A stretch of 41,505 nt of DNA from Dehalococcoidales bacterium (GCA_009937255.1 JAACCT010000061.1:1-41505); one strand, 5' to 3'; counted from the first letter of the stretch, positions 25,703 through 34,191 are shown. The notes: a model not told the origin generated them from the letters alone. Numbers and translations are program-made.

Positions 25703-26803
25703 ATGGCTACTGAAAAGAAAAATGGATATTTAATTCTTAATACTGGTACACCTGATGAACCAACTATTCCAGCACTTCGAAAATATCTTAAAGAATTTTT
25801 ATCTGATCCTGATATGCTTGATTATCCTTCAACAAGACCTCCAGAATTATCCTCAGGATTTGATGTTTTGAAGAATAAATTAGCTTCTGTCCTTAGATGG
25901 TCAATAGTAAACTTGATAGTTGTTCCATTTAGACCTGCAAAAATACAACATAAATATCAAGGTATTTGGACTAAAGAAGGTTCTCCATTGCTAGTAAATA
26001 CTATTAAATTTTCAAATAAACTTAAGAAATTTACTAATGGTAATATTGAAATAGGTATGAGATACGGTAATCCTTCCATTCACAGTGCAATAAAAAAATT
26101 AAAAGAAAATGGTACGGAAAAACTTTTCTTAGTTTCTATGTTTCCTCAATATGCCGAAGCAACATCAGGTTCTACTTTTACTGAAATAGAAAGAGTTTTA
26201 AAAGAAGAAAATTATTATCCTGAATTAGTTAAAATAGAACATTTTTATAATGAAGAATTTTATTTGAAATCATTAGCTAAAAGTATCACAGAATCTGAAG
26301 AATATAAAAATAGCGAATATTTACTTTTTAGCTTTCATGGTCTTCCTGTTAGGCACCTTACAAAAGCTGACCTTTCAACTTCTCATTGCCAAAAAATAGA
26401 AAATTGCTGCGAAAAGACATCTGAAAATAATGAATTTTGTTATAAATCACATTGTGTTAAAACTATAATGAAGCTTGCAGAAATTATTGATCCTGATAAG
26501 CCTTTTAAGGTTTGTTATCAAAGTACTTTTGGTCCTGAAAAATGGATTCAACCTAATATTGTTGATGTTCTTGAAGATTTATCTGAAAAAGGTATAAAGA
26601 AAGTTTCTGTAGCATGTCCTTCATTTACAGCAGATTGTCTTGAAACTCTCGAAGAAATTGCTGTTGAGAATCATGAAGATTTTGAAAAAAACGGTGGTGA
26701 ATATGTTAAGCTAATACCAAGTTTAAATGATAATGATGATTGGGTTAAAGGTTTCGCAAACTATCTTCATGAAAAAGAAGATCAGTTAGCTATTAAAAAT
26801 TAG
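25703..26803 (+). CDS. hemH: ferrochelatase
   Basis: This 366-aa enzyme inserts iron into a porphyrin at the end of haem synthesis. Landmarks are YLILNTGTPDEP at the N-terminus, the conserved active-site His in LLFSFHGLPVRHL (near residue 214), YQSTFGPEKWIQP and ACPSFTADCLETLEEI. A cysteine cluster follows the active-site His: one Cys, then CC, then CYKSHC, at about residues 228-250. This pattern resembles ferrochelatases with an internal [2Fe-2S] site. No other haem genes are adjacent. It begins after a long non-coding gap and ends in a TAG that lies within a vestigial repeat. Confidence 0.93.
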   Translation: MATEKKNGYLILNTGTPDEPTIPALRKYLKEFLSDPDMLDYPSTRPPELSSGFDVLKNKLASVLRWSIVNLIVVPFRPAKIQHKYQGIWTKEGSPLLVNTIKFSNKLKKFTNGNIEIGMRYGNPSIHSAIKKLKENGTEKLFLVSMFPQYAEATSGSTFTEIERVLKEENYYPELVKIEHFYNEEFYLKSLAKSITESEEYKNSEYLLFSFHGLPVRHLTKADLSTSHCQKIENCCEKTSENNEFCYKSHCVKTIMKLAEIIDPDKPFKVCYQSTFGPEKWIQPNIVDVLEDLSEKGIKKVSVACPSFTADCLETLEEIAVENHEDFEKNGGEYVKLIPSLNDNDDWVKGFANYLHEKEDQLAIKN

Positions 26804-26871
26804 CAATATCTCTAAAATATCCTTTATTTTATACTAAGCAAGATATTTTTATATATATGTAAAGCTGAACC
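26800..26871 (-). pseudogene. vestigial copy of the 3' end of the downstream metallopeptidase gene
   Basis: Read on the minus strand, these 72 bases align without gaps to 28216-28287, the last codons and 3' flank of the lipoprotein metallopeptidase gene. I count about 50 of 72 identical, rising to 28 of 33 over the part that covers the RIF-stop codons and flank. The copy has an extra in-frame stop 3 codons before the end, so it is dead. The two copies are direct repeats 1416 bases apart flanking the enolase-superfamily gene. The other 163 bases before 27035 show nothing recognisable. Confidence 0.45.
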
Positions 26872-27034
26872 TTTTTTGGCTCTGCATTATTTCCCTTTTG
26901 TGTCACATGTCGACTTGATATCCTATATTTTTCATAGAAATCTAGCACTAGATGTTACTTCTTCAACTAAAAATTATTGATACAAAGAGATCATAACTAT
27001 TTTTTTAATCTAATGAAAATTAAAAAGGAATGAT

Positions 27035-28135
27035 ATGAAAATTACCAAAATAGATACAATAACTATAGGGTTGCCTTTTGAAAATCCAGGCCCTGAATCT
27101 TCATTTGTTATAGCCGATAAAAATATTTTGAATTCTCTTCTGATTAGAATAGAAACTGATAAGGGTATAGTTGGTTGGGGAGAATCTTTTGGTTACTTAT
27201 CAATTGAAACAACTAAAGCAGCATTAGATTCTATGATTATTCCTCAGTTAATTGGAAAAAATATTGAAAGTAGAAACGATATAGAATTAATTAATAAAGA
27301 ACTTCAATTAAAACTTCATCTATTTGGGCGTTATGGCATAACCATGTTTGCACTATCAGGAATAGATATTGCACTTTGGGATATATTAGGAAAAGCTGAA
27401 AATAAATCTATAGCAGAGCTGCTCGGAGGTTTAAAAATTGAATCTCTTACAGCATATGCAAGCTTATTTTTGTATGATGATTCAGAAGCTACATCAAAAG
27501 TATCTTTAAAAGCCAAAAATGAAGGCTATGAAATTATTAAGCTCCATGAAAATACCATGGCACCTATTCAAGCTAGCAGAACTGCAATTGGAGATACAGC
27601 ACTCATGGTTGATGTAAATTGTGTTTGGTCTGAAGAGCATATGGAAGAAATTAAAAACACATTAAAAGAAGCAAAATTATATTGGTTAGAGGAGCCAATA
27701 TGGCCACCAGAAAATTATTCCGGCCTTTCTAAATTGAGGGAACAAGGATTTACAATAGCTTCTGGAGAAAACGCATGCACTTCATATCAATTTGAACAAA
27801 TGATATCTAATAAAGCAGCTGATATTTTACAACCAAGTGTTACGAAAGTAGGAGGTATATCTGAAATGATTAAAATTTCTACTTTAAAAAAGAATAATTG
27901 CAGAGTGGTACCTCACTCACCATACTTTGGTCCAGGGTTTGTTGCTAGTCTTCAAGTAATTGGAGCATTAACGCCAGAAAGTGAAATAGAGAGATTATAT
28001 ATTGATTTAAAAGCAGACCTTTATGGCGGAGTAAGTAATATTGATCAAAATGGAAAAATTTTAATTCCTAATGGGCCAGGTCTTGGAATAGAACCTAATT
28101 TAGACATAATAGAAAAATATAGAAGGAATAGCTAG
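27035..28135 (+). CDS. enolase-superfamily enzyme (mandelate racemase/muconate lactonizing subgroup)
   Basis: This 366-aa protein has a capping N-terminal domain and a TIM-like barrel. Metal ligands are Asp193 (MVDVNCVW), Glu219 (WLEEPIWP) and Glu245 (SGENA). His294 (PHSPYFGPG) would be the general acid/base of MR-type enzymes. On the opposite side the usual KxK is KLH (Lys169, His171), so only one lysine is conserved. Likely chemistry is dehydration or epimerisation of a sugar acid or related carboxylate; the substrate is not predictable. Numerous paralogues of this family are known in marine SAR202 Chloroflexota. An AAGGA ribosome site lies 5 bases before the ATG. It is bracketed by related 72-nt sequences. 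Confidence 0.83.
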   Translation: MKITKIDTITIGLPFENPGPESSFVIADKNILNSLLIRIETDKGIVGWGESFGYLSIETTKAALDSMIIPQLIGKNIESRNDIELINKELQLKLHLFGRYGITMFALSGIDIALWDILGKAENKSIAELLGGLKIESLTAYASLFLYDDSEATSKVSLKAKNEGYEIIKLHENTMAPIQASRTAIGDTALMVDVNCVWSEEHMEEIKNTLKEAKLYWLEEPIWPPENYSGLSKLREQGFTIASGENACTSYQFEQMISNKAADILQPSVTKVGGISEMIKISTLKKNNCRVVPHSPYFGPGFVASLQVIGALTPESEIERLYIDLKADLYGGVSNIDQNGKILIPNGPGLGIEPNLDIIEKYRRNS

Positions 28136-28227
28136 AAAAAGTAATAAGTGCCTTTTGGATAAATGTAATTATTTTAAGCTAGAAGCAATCTTTAATTTCG
28201 CTAGTATTTTTATTTTTAGCGATTTCT

Positions 28228-29763
28228 CTAAAATATCCTGTATTCCATGTTTCCTAAGATATCATGAAACAAATCATAATCTGATCCCTGCAGTTTTAAA
28301 AATTTATCAAAATCTTCGTAAAATTTTTCTAATGAAATTCCAAAGGTATCTTTAAACGCTACCTCCCAGTTTGGTTTTTCAGTCAAATTCTTGTAAAAAG
28401 ATTCAAGCAACAAATCTTTTCCGTAAACTTGAGCCAAATAAGCCAATGCCCAAGTTCCAAGATCATAGAGAATGTCACAACTATTTTCATAATTTATGTC
28501 TTGTAACTTACTTCCAGGACAATTATTGGAAAGTTTATCAAGAGCACTAAGCATTTTATCTTCCATATTATCTCTTAATACGTTTGGTTCTGATCCATAT
28601 ATAGGTTTTAATAAATTAGTATCGATTGCTTTTTGATACTTAATTTGACCCATATATTCAGCTCCACCTTCATAGAACCAATCAGGGCCCTTTAAACTTG
28701 TTCTTTTTTCACCTACTCCCATATGGGAGCTCTGGATTGCATGGAAATATTCATGGAAGAATATTCTTTGATCCGTTCCAGCTTCAATTGGTTGAAATAA
28801 ATCTGTAAATCCGAATGGTATTGATGATCCAAAAAAGTGAAATCCCCACTCATCATGTCCCATGTGAGCTGCAGACGCACTTCCAAAATTGTTCTCTATA
28901 CCTTCTTCTCCTATTCGTCTATAGAAATCAAGTCCACCACTATCAGGACCGTGTCTGCCTAAACAGTCATCCATACTCTGTTGATTACGATTTTCTCTTC
29001 TTTCACAATTTATATTAGTTAATTTACTAGCGGCTTCTTTTTCAGTCCCTAAAACCCAATATTCAACAGGCTCATAACTTCCCCATTCAATCATAGCTGC
29101 TAATAAAGATGAAGTTACTGCAGGACATACAGTTTCTTGTAAATCTGAAGCACAAAATACTTCAGGAGAATATCCTTTTTCAACTCCCCATCCCGACTCC
29201 CAATCAAGTTGTGTAAAAGGAGCTACTATAGCTTCAGAAGAAGTACAATAAACATAATCTTTTCTATCTTCACAAAGACTTTCTGTAGTTGTTATTTTTT
29301 CAGGTTTTGGTAATGGTGTAGGTGTTGGAATTAGATCTGGAATTGGATCTGGAATTGGTATAATTGTTGAAATAGGAATTGCTACACTAGTGGGTAAAGT
29401 GGTGACTATACTAGGTGTAGCTGTAGAAACAAATGTAGGTTTGTAATTATATGACTGGCTTTTATCAGTAGGTGAAGATTTATTTGCTCCTGAAGAAGTT
29501 GGTAAAACAGTAATTGATATAGGGGTTGATTTTATTTGGCTCGCTGAAGACTTGTTTCTTGAAGAAGAAGATCTTTTACTAGTTTTTAAGGTAATTTCAG
29601 TTGCAATAGGTTCTGGAGTAACAGACTGAATTATTTTATCATTTGATTTAGTTGTTATTTCAGTTGAATTATTATTTGTTTCGATCTGTTCAGATGTACT
29701 TGATCCGCAACTTATTAGTATAAAAGAAAAAATAATTAAAATAAAAATATTAAAAATCTTCAT
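28228..29763 (-). CDS. putative zinc metallopeptidase lipoprotein
   Basis: The product (511 aa) begins with a lipoprotein signal peptide (lipobox Cys19 in FILISC). A low-complexity Ser/Thr/Pro-rich linker of about 140 residues follows, ending in short PIPD and TPTP repeats. The C-terminal half has HEYFHAIQ (His337, Glu338, His341), an HExxH zinc motif, followed by YEGGAEYMG with Glu365 and Glu369 as candidate third ligands, as in gluzincin-type peptidases. Several cysteines suggest disulfides in an exported domain. I infer a cell-surface peptidase held away from the membrane by the linker. I do not recognise a named family. It converges with the enolase-superfamily gene across 92 bases. Confidence 0.65.
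   Translation of the reverse strand: MKIFNIFILIIFSFILISCGSSTSEQIETNNNSTEITTKSNDKIIQSVTPEPIATEITLKTSKRSSSSRNKSSASQIKSTPISITVLPTSSGANKSSPTDKSQSYNYKPTFVSTATPSIVTTLPTSVAIPISTIIPIPDPIPDLIPTPTPLPKPEKITTTESLCEDRKDYVYCTSSEAIVAPFTQLDWESGWGVEKGYSPEVFCASDLQETVCPAVTSSLLAAMIEWGSYEPVEYWVLGTEKEAASKLTNINCERRENRNQQSMDDCLGRHGPDSGGLDFYRRIGEEGIENNFGSASAAHMGHDEWGFHFFGSSIPFGFTDLFQPIEAGTDQRIFFHEYFHAIQSSHMGVGEKRTSLKGPDWFYEGGAEYMGQIKYQKAIDTNLLKPIYGSEPNVLRDNMEDKMLSALDKLSNNCPGSKLQDINYENSCDILYDLGTWALAYLAQVYGKDLLLESFYKNLTEKPNWEVAFKDTFGISLEKFYEDFDKFLKLQGSDYDLFHDILGNMEYRIF
29327..29362. repeat. 12-bp tandem repeat in the linker of the metallopeptidase gene
   Basis: Three imperfect 12-base units (29327-29338, 29339-29350 and 29351-29362), based on GGAATTGGATCT, encode the PIPDPIPD-type linker on the minus strand. 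Such units are prone to length change by slippage. Confidence 0.6.
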
Positions 29764-29824
29764 ATTTAATTAATTATAAATTATTTAACTCATGTTTAAC
29801 TTATAAAATCTATATTTTTTATAT

Positions 29825-30097
29825 TTATTCTCCTGTTGTAGGATCACTTATAGTTTTTATTTCTTCAACCCTATCGGCAGGAGCTCCTAATCTTCTAGCA
29901 TGTTCTTTAACTAGTTCAGAATTATCAGCAATATAAACACAATAAATTTTATCATTTGTTGTGTAACTATGTTGCCAATGGATATTTTTTCCTTCATCAT
30001 TCATTTCTTTTAAAACTTTATTAGAAGCTGTAGCTCCAGAATTATCTTTTCTATCTCCTGCTCCAGGAATATCTCTTTCAATTAAATATTTTGGCAT
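29825..30097 (-). CDS. DUF4242 (SCO4226-like, possibly nickel-binding) small protein
   Basis: This 90-aa protein begins MPKYLIERDIPGAG and includes IHWQHSYTTNDKIYCVYIAD and HARRLGAPADRV, ending ISDPTTGE. This matches the DUF4242 pattern well. A member, SCO4226 from Streptomyces, has been described as a nickel-binding ferredoxin-like-fold protein; whether this one binds metal is unknown. An AGGAGAT ribosome site precedes the ATG. It stands alone, 61 bases upstream of the metallopeptidase gene on the same strand and divergent from ctpA. Confidence 0.78.
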   Translation of the reverse strand: MPKYLIERDIPGAGDRKDNSGATASNKVLKEMNDEGKNIHWQHSYTTNDKIYCVYIADNSELVKEHARRLGAPADRVEEIKTISDPTTGE

Positions 30098-30186
30098 TTT
30101 TTATCTCCTATATTTTAAAAATTTATTAAATATTATAGATGATTCAATAATTATTAGTTTTTAAATATAAGAAAATTAAGTTTCGT

Positions 30187-30241
30187 AAAATTCAATCTGT
30201 TTAGAATTTTCTAACGGATTCTTTCACGAATGACTTATAAT
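30187..30241 (+). promoter_or_regulatory. inverted repeat and -10 element ahead of ctpA
   Basis: A perfect 7-bp inverted repeat (AAAATTC at 30187-30193, GAATTTT at 30204-30210, 10-base spacer) lies in the divergent DUF4242/ctpA gap. A perfect TATAAT follows at 30236-30241, 21 bases before the ctpA ATG. The -35 region is weak, which would suit a regulated promoter. Confidence 0.35.
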
Positions 30242-30262
30242 TAAAATAAATAACTAATTATT

Positions 30263-31516
30263 ATGAAATTACTTTTTCTAAAATATAAAAATATATTAGC
30301 TTTGATACTTTTGTGTATAATATTTTTTGGTGTTGGGTATTTTGTAAATGTTTTACTTACACAAGATAAACAAACAATTACTAACGGTAAGGAAACTGTT
30401 TTTGAAGAAGTTTCAAGGCCTAAATCTATACCTGATAATTTAAGGTCATTTTGGGAAGCTTACAGTTTTATTAATGATTCTTATTTTGACAAAGAAAAAA
30501 TTAATAACGAAAAAATAACTGATGATACAATAACGTCCTTAATTAGAAGCTTGGATGATAAACATTCAACATATATTACACCTGAACAATGGAAAATTTC
30601 TAGCTCTGATTTAACTGGTTCATATCAAGGTATAGGTGCATATGTAGATATGGCTAATGATCAATCATCAGTAGTTATTGTATCCCCTATTTCAGGTGGT
30701 CCAGCAGAAAAAGTAGGTATCAAAGGTGGGGATAAAATAATCAAAGTAGATGGAGAAAGTATTATTGGAATGTCTCTTAATGAAGCTATTAATTTGATTA
30801 GAGGTCCTGAAGGATCATCGGTACTTCTAACTATTGAAAGATTAGGAGAATTTGATCCTTTGGAAATTGAAGTTATAAGAGCAAAAATTGAACAAGATAG
30901 TGTTAAAAAAGATCTTATACCTGAAACAAATTATGCAAAAATCAGAATTAATCAATATACAGAATCTACACCAAAAGAATTATCCCTTGCGATTGATGAA
31001 GCTATTTCTATTGATAAATCTCAAGGAATTATATTAGATTTAAGAAATAACCCTGGAGGTTTATTAGGATCAGCTGTCGATGCAACTAGCCTCTTTATTA
31101 AATCAGGCGTGATTACATTTGAAATTGATGCAAATGGAAAGAAGACTTTATGGAATGTCAATGGAGAAGTAGGAAAATTTTCTGATATTCCTATGGTTAC
31201 TTTAGTAAATGCTAATTCTGCCAGTGGATCTGAAGTTATGGCAGGTGCTTTACAAGATTATGGAAGAAGTGTTGTAATAGGAGATAAAACTTACGGAAAA
31301 GGAAGTGTGAGCTTAGTTAGAAGCTTATCTAATGGAGGTGGAATGTTTTTAACAAATGCTCATTGGTTTACTCCAAATGGAAGAGCTATACATGATATTG
31401 GAATATTACCTGACGTAGAAATTTCTCTTCCAGAGGCTAAGTCAAAGGATGTAGATTTTTATGATACTCAAGTAGAAGCAGCAATAGAACAATTAAATTT
31501 TGAAATTTTAAATTAA
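30263..31516 (+). CDS. carboxy-terminal processing protease (S41 family)
   Basis: This 417-aa CtpA-type serine protease cleaves C-termini of extracytoplasmic proteins. Residues 10-32 form a transmembrane or signal-anchor helix. A PDZ domain follows (about 110-200, with YQGIGAYVD and GIKGGDKIIKVDGE), then the S41 catalytic core with the Ser321-Lys346 dyad (NSASGSEVMAGAL and TYGKGSV). DLRNNPGGLL is also characteristic. It is the first gene of a ctpA-smpB-ssrA unit, with smpB 4 bases downstream. Confidence 0.93.
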   Translation: MKLLFLKYKNILALILLCIIFFGVGYFVNVLLTQDKQTITNGKETVFEEVSRPKSIPDNLRSFWEAYSFINDSYFDKEKINNEKITDDTITSLIRSLDDKHSTYITPEQWKISSSDLTGSYQGIGAYVDMANDQSSVVIVSPISGGPAEKVGIKGGDKIIKVDGESIIGMSLNEAINLIRGPEGSSVLLTIERLGEFDPLEIEVIRAKIEQDSVKKDLIPETNYAKIRINQYTESTPKELSLAIDEAISIDKSQGIILDLRNNPGGLLGSAVDATSLFIKSGVITFEIDANGKKTLWNVNGEVGKFSDIPMVTLVNANSASGSEVMAGALQDYGRSVVIGDKTYGKGSVSLVRSLSNGGGMFLTNAHWFTPNGRAIHDIGILPDVEISLPEAKSKDVDFYDTQVEAAIEQLNFEILN

Positions 31517-31520
31517 TACC

Positions 31521-31970
31521 ATGCCTTTAGCTAAAAACAGAAAAGCGTACTATGATTATGAAATTCTAGATAAATTTGAAGCAGGCATAGTTCTTAATGG
31601 ACCTGAAATAAAATCTATTAGAAATAGTAATCTTTCTATTTCAGAATCTAGAGTAATTATAAATAAAGGAGAAGCTTGGTTAATTGGTTGTCACGTTGCT
31701 GAATATAAGTTTGATTCTTCTTCTGCAATGTATGATCCAATAAGAGAAAGAAAGCTTTTATTGCATAAAAAACAAATAAACAGACTCGGAGGAGCTAAGT
31801 CACAACAAGGACTAACTATTATCCCATTAGCTGTATATATGAAAAGAAATCTAGTTAAGATAGAAATAGCTCTTGCAAGAGGAAAAAAGAAATTTGATAA
31901 AAGAGCTTCAATTAAAGAGAAAGATTCTAATAGAGATATTTCAAGAATTTTGAAAAATAAAAATAAATAA
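31521..31970 (+). CDS. smpB: SsrA-binding protein
   Basis: SmpB binds the tRNA-like domain of tmRNA and brings it to stalled ribosomes for trans-translation. The 149-aa protein shows NRKAYYDYEILDKFEAGIVL, GPEIKSIRNSNLSISESRV, an AWLIGCHV strand, and a basic C-terminal tail after RGKKKFDKRASIKEKD, all diagnostic. Its RNA partner ssrA starts 21 bases downstream, so the two are almost certainly transcribed together. Confidence 0.96.
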   Translation: MPLAKNRKAYYDYEILDKFEAGIVLNGPEIKSIRNSNLSISESRVIINKGEAWLIGCHVAEYKFDSSSAMYDPIRERKLLLHKKQINRLGGAKSQQGLTIIPLAVYMKRNLVKIEIALARGKKKFDKRASIKEKDSNRDISRILKNKNK

Positions 31971-31991
31971 GATAAGCTTAACTAGTAATAT

Positions 31992-32345
31992 GGGGACGAG
32001 TGGGTTCGACAGGGAATGGATCTTTAAGTCGCAGGTCGTGTTGTCATACCACGTATGAAATGGCAAAATAATGATTGGCGATCAAAAATACGCTCTCGCT
32101 GCTTAATTAAATAGCGGTGACGTTCTTTAGTATCTTTGCTTAGGGTGGTACTAAAGAGCGACGATATACCTAAGCTGAGCAAAGTTATTGCTAGAGTAAT
32201 TTTGCAAATACTTTTCTGGCTAAGCAATAATAGTTGGTTTGTCGATAACGCCTTTATTGACGAAAATTAATTATCGTCTAAGCCTGTAGAAGCTTAAGGA
32301 ATAAATTTCTTGGACGGGGGGTTCAACTCCTCCCCGTCTCCACCA
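31992..32345 (+). ncRNA. ssrA: transfer-messenger RNA (tmRNA)
   Basis: This one-piece tmRNA is about 354 nt. The 5' GGGGACG pairs with 3' CGTCTCC in the acceptor stem, CCA is encoded at 32343-32345, the D-like region reads GTGGGTTCGACAGG, and the T arm contains TTCAACT. The tag ORF ends at a TAA (32104-32106) and reads GDQKYALAA if it resumes at GGC 32077; an earlier GGC would give GKIMIGDQKYALAA. The C-terminal YALAA is a classic ClpXP/ClpAP degron. A PK1-like element (CGTG/CACG plus TCAT/ATGA) precedes the tag. Confidence 0.95.
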
Positions 32346-32361
32346 TTATAAATTTCTCGAA

Positions 32362-32389
32362 ATATCTAGAAATTCTAAGATATATTTTT
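32362..32389 (+). terminator. possible intrinsic terminator after ssrA
   Basis: ATATCT (32362-32367) can pair with AGATAT (32378-32383) across a 10-base loop, followed by a short T run (32385-32389). The stem is AT-only and weak, and an alternative AATTTCT/AGAAATT pairing overlaps it. Confidence 0.3.
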
Positions 32390-32443
32390 CGAATAGTGTT
32401 ATTATCAAATAGTGCTAAACTCTAGATAGAAAAATTATCCATT

Positions 32444-32935
32444 TTGAAGTTAAAATTTTCAATAACTAAATATCATTTTATTCAGTCTATTATTGCAGGA
32501 TTAGCTATTACATTAATAATTTTGATTGGAGAATCTTTTTCTAATAATGTTATAAATGCAGCTATCGGTTCCAGCGTTGCTTTAGTATTTTTACACCCAA
32601 AAAATAAGCAAAATAATTTTAAAAGTCTTATAGGTGGTAACTTTATCGCAATTGTATCTTTTCTTTTTTTATATTTTATTTTTTCAGTATTTAGCCAAGA
32701 ACTTTTTATTACAATAAATGATAAGGACTTTCATATTTTTTCAGGGATATCTCTAACTTTATGTTTACTTTTAATGAGTATTTCAGATACTGAACATATC
32801 CCAGCTGCTGGTACTTCTATAGGATTGTCAGTAAATAAATTTGATCCTACATTAATAGTATTTATATTTATATCAATATTTATTTTGTATATGTTAAGAG
32901 TGATAGCTCATAAATACGGAAAGAATTTATTTTGA
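32444..32935 (+). CDS. HPP-family-like integral membrane protein
   Basis: The 163-aa product has about four to five hydrophobic segments. It resembles the HPP family: an AAIGSSVALVFLHPKN segment after the first helix, then an IGGNFIAI helix, and late EHIPAAGTSIGLS in place of the family's HPPAGA motif. Some HPP proteins are implicated in nitrite transport in chloroplasts and cyanobacteria; the role here is unknown. The start is TTG. Its stop abuts the fur stop on the other strand. Confidence 0.6.
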   Translation: MKLKFSITKYHFIQSIIAGLAITLIILIGESFSNNVINAAIGSSVALVFLHPKNKQNNFKSLIGGNFIAIVSFLFLYFIFSVFSQELFITINDKDFHIFSGISLTLCLLLMSISDTEHIPAAGTSIGLSVNKFDPTLIVFIFISIFILYMLRVIAHKYGKNLF

Positions 32936-33373
32936 TTAAGCGCAATCACTACATATAATATAAATTTCTAAATTATGAGACAAGATTTCACTATTAATAT
33001 TTTTTTCAAATTGTTTAATTGATTTTTCTAATCCAATTAAATTAATTTCATCGATTTTGTTACATTTTTTACATACAGTATGATGGTGATGATCAGATGA
33101 TGATAAAGTATAGTAACTATGATCATCAACGATGTTTATTCTACATACACTACCTTGTTCATACAATAATCTAAGTGTTCTATAGACAGTTGCCCTGCCA
33201 ATATTAGGTAAAGATTTTGCAAGTTCTTCTGAAGTGAATAATCCTTCTTTCCTTACTATTTCTGCTATGATTCTTCTTCTTGAGTTAGTTACACTATTTC
33301 CACTAATATTTATAGATTCTATCAGTTTATTTACAATGTCTATTTGATCGTATACCATTCTTCCAATCTGCAT
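32936..33373 (-). CDS. Fur-family metal-responsive transcriptional regulator
   Basis: The 145-aa protein has an N-terminal winged helix (LAKSLPNIGRATVYRTLRLLYEQG) and a C-terminal metal-sensing domain with YYTLSSSDHHHHTVCKKCNKIDEI and a second CxxC at the very end (CSDC), giving the structural zinc site. Fur, Zur and PerR cannot be separated from this sequence alone. The reading frame overlaps the rhomboid gene by 34 bases; an in-frame ATG at 33358 would reduce the overlap, and no strong ribosome site decides. Being last in the men transcript direction, it may be co-expressed with quinone genes. Confidence 0.85.
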   Translation of the reverse strand: MQIGRMVYDQIDIVNKLIESINISGNSVTNSRRRIIAEIVRKEGLFTSEELAKSLPNIGRATVYRTLRLLYEQGSVCRINIVDDHSYYTLSSSDHHHHTVCKKCNKIDEINLIGLEKSIKQFEKNINSEILSHNLEIYIICSDCA

Positions 33374-34191
33374 AATTGTGATAATTCTAATAAGTATTGT
33401 GTTCTTTGATAATCAGCCATGAAGATAATTATAATTAAAAATAAGAAGCTAACAATAAACAATAGAGATAAATTATTTCGTTTTATAGTAACTATTATAG
33501 ATTTTTCATATAACTGATCAGGTAATACAAGTAATTGCTTCGCAGGACTTAGCAACCATCCTATAGCAAAACCACATATTAACCCTGCAATATGAGCTAT
33601 TTGATCAACATCTCCCCCATAAGATCCGTAAGCTACATTAATAAATATTAAAACACCAATAGATATTAATGATTCTTTCCCATGTTTGCCTAAGACACTT
33701 CTATTCACTAATAAGTATGAAGCATAACAACCTAGTAATCCAAATATTGCCCCACTTGCTCCAGCCCCAATAGCTCCAAGTCCTTCAACACAGGTTAATA
33801 CCGTAATGTTAGCAATATTATCTTTATCCATGAATGCTGAACCAGACCAATAAGAAAAAACAGTAGCAGAAAATCCACAAAAGAAATAAATAGCTAAATA
33901 TTTATTTCTTGAAAATTCTTTTTCCACAAGTCTTCCAAAAATATATAGACCAACTAAATTTAGTAAAATATGAATAAATCCTATATGTAGAAAAGTTGCA
34001 CTTATAAATCTCCAATATTCACCCTGAGATATCAAAAAATCACATTTAGCTCCAAGCCTACATAGATTAACAGTAGATTTAGAACCACCAGATATCTCTT
34101 GAATTAAATACATAAAAATATTTGCAATCATTAGGATTGCTGTCATGGGTGATGATTTATAAAAAGAGTATAAATTATTAAGAATTTTCAT
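33340..34191 (-). CDS. rhomboid-family intramembrane serine protease
   Basis: This 283-aa polytopic protein cleaves transmembrane substrates. Family hallmarks are GEYWRFISATFLHIGFIHILLN (about 57-78), the catalytic Ser146 in GAGASGAIFG and the catalytic His200 in AHIAGLICGFAIGW. A seventh hydrophobic segment lies at about 242-262, beyond the six-helix core. It overlaps the menE end by 14 bases, so it is translated as part of the menaquinone operon, though no functional link is known. Confidence 0.9.
   Translation of the reverse strand: MKILNNLYSFYKSSPMTAILMIANIFMYLIQEISGGSKSTVNLCRLGAKCDFLISQGEYWRFISATFLHIGFIHILLNLVGLYIFGRLVEKEFSRNKYLAIYFFCGFSATVFSYWSGSAFMDKDNIANITVLTCVEGLGAIGAGASGAIFGLLGCYASYLLVNRSVLGKHGKESLISIGVLIFINVAYGSYGGDVDQIAHIAGLICGFAIGWLLSPAKQLLVLPDQLYEKSIIVTIKRNNLSLLFIVSFLFLIIIIFMADYQRTQYLLELSQLCRLEEWYTIK

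Noticed and set aside
28155-28355. 66-aa plus-strand open reading frame near the end of the enolase-superfamily gene
   Set aside because: Mostly antisense to the C-terminus of the metallopeptidase gene, with no family resemblance.
32024-32227. 67-aa minus-strand open reading frame
   Set aside because: It lies wholly inside tmRNA on the opposite strand; its codons reflect RNA structure.
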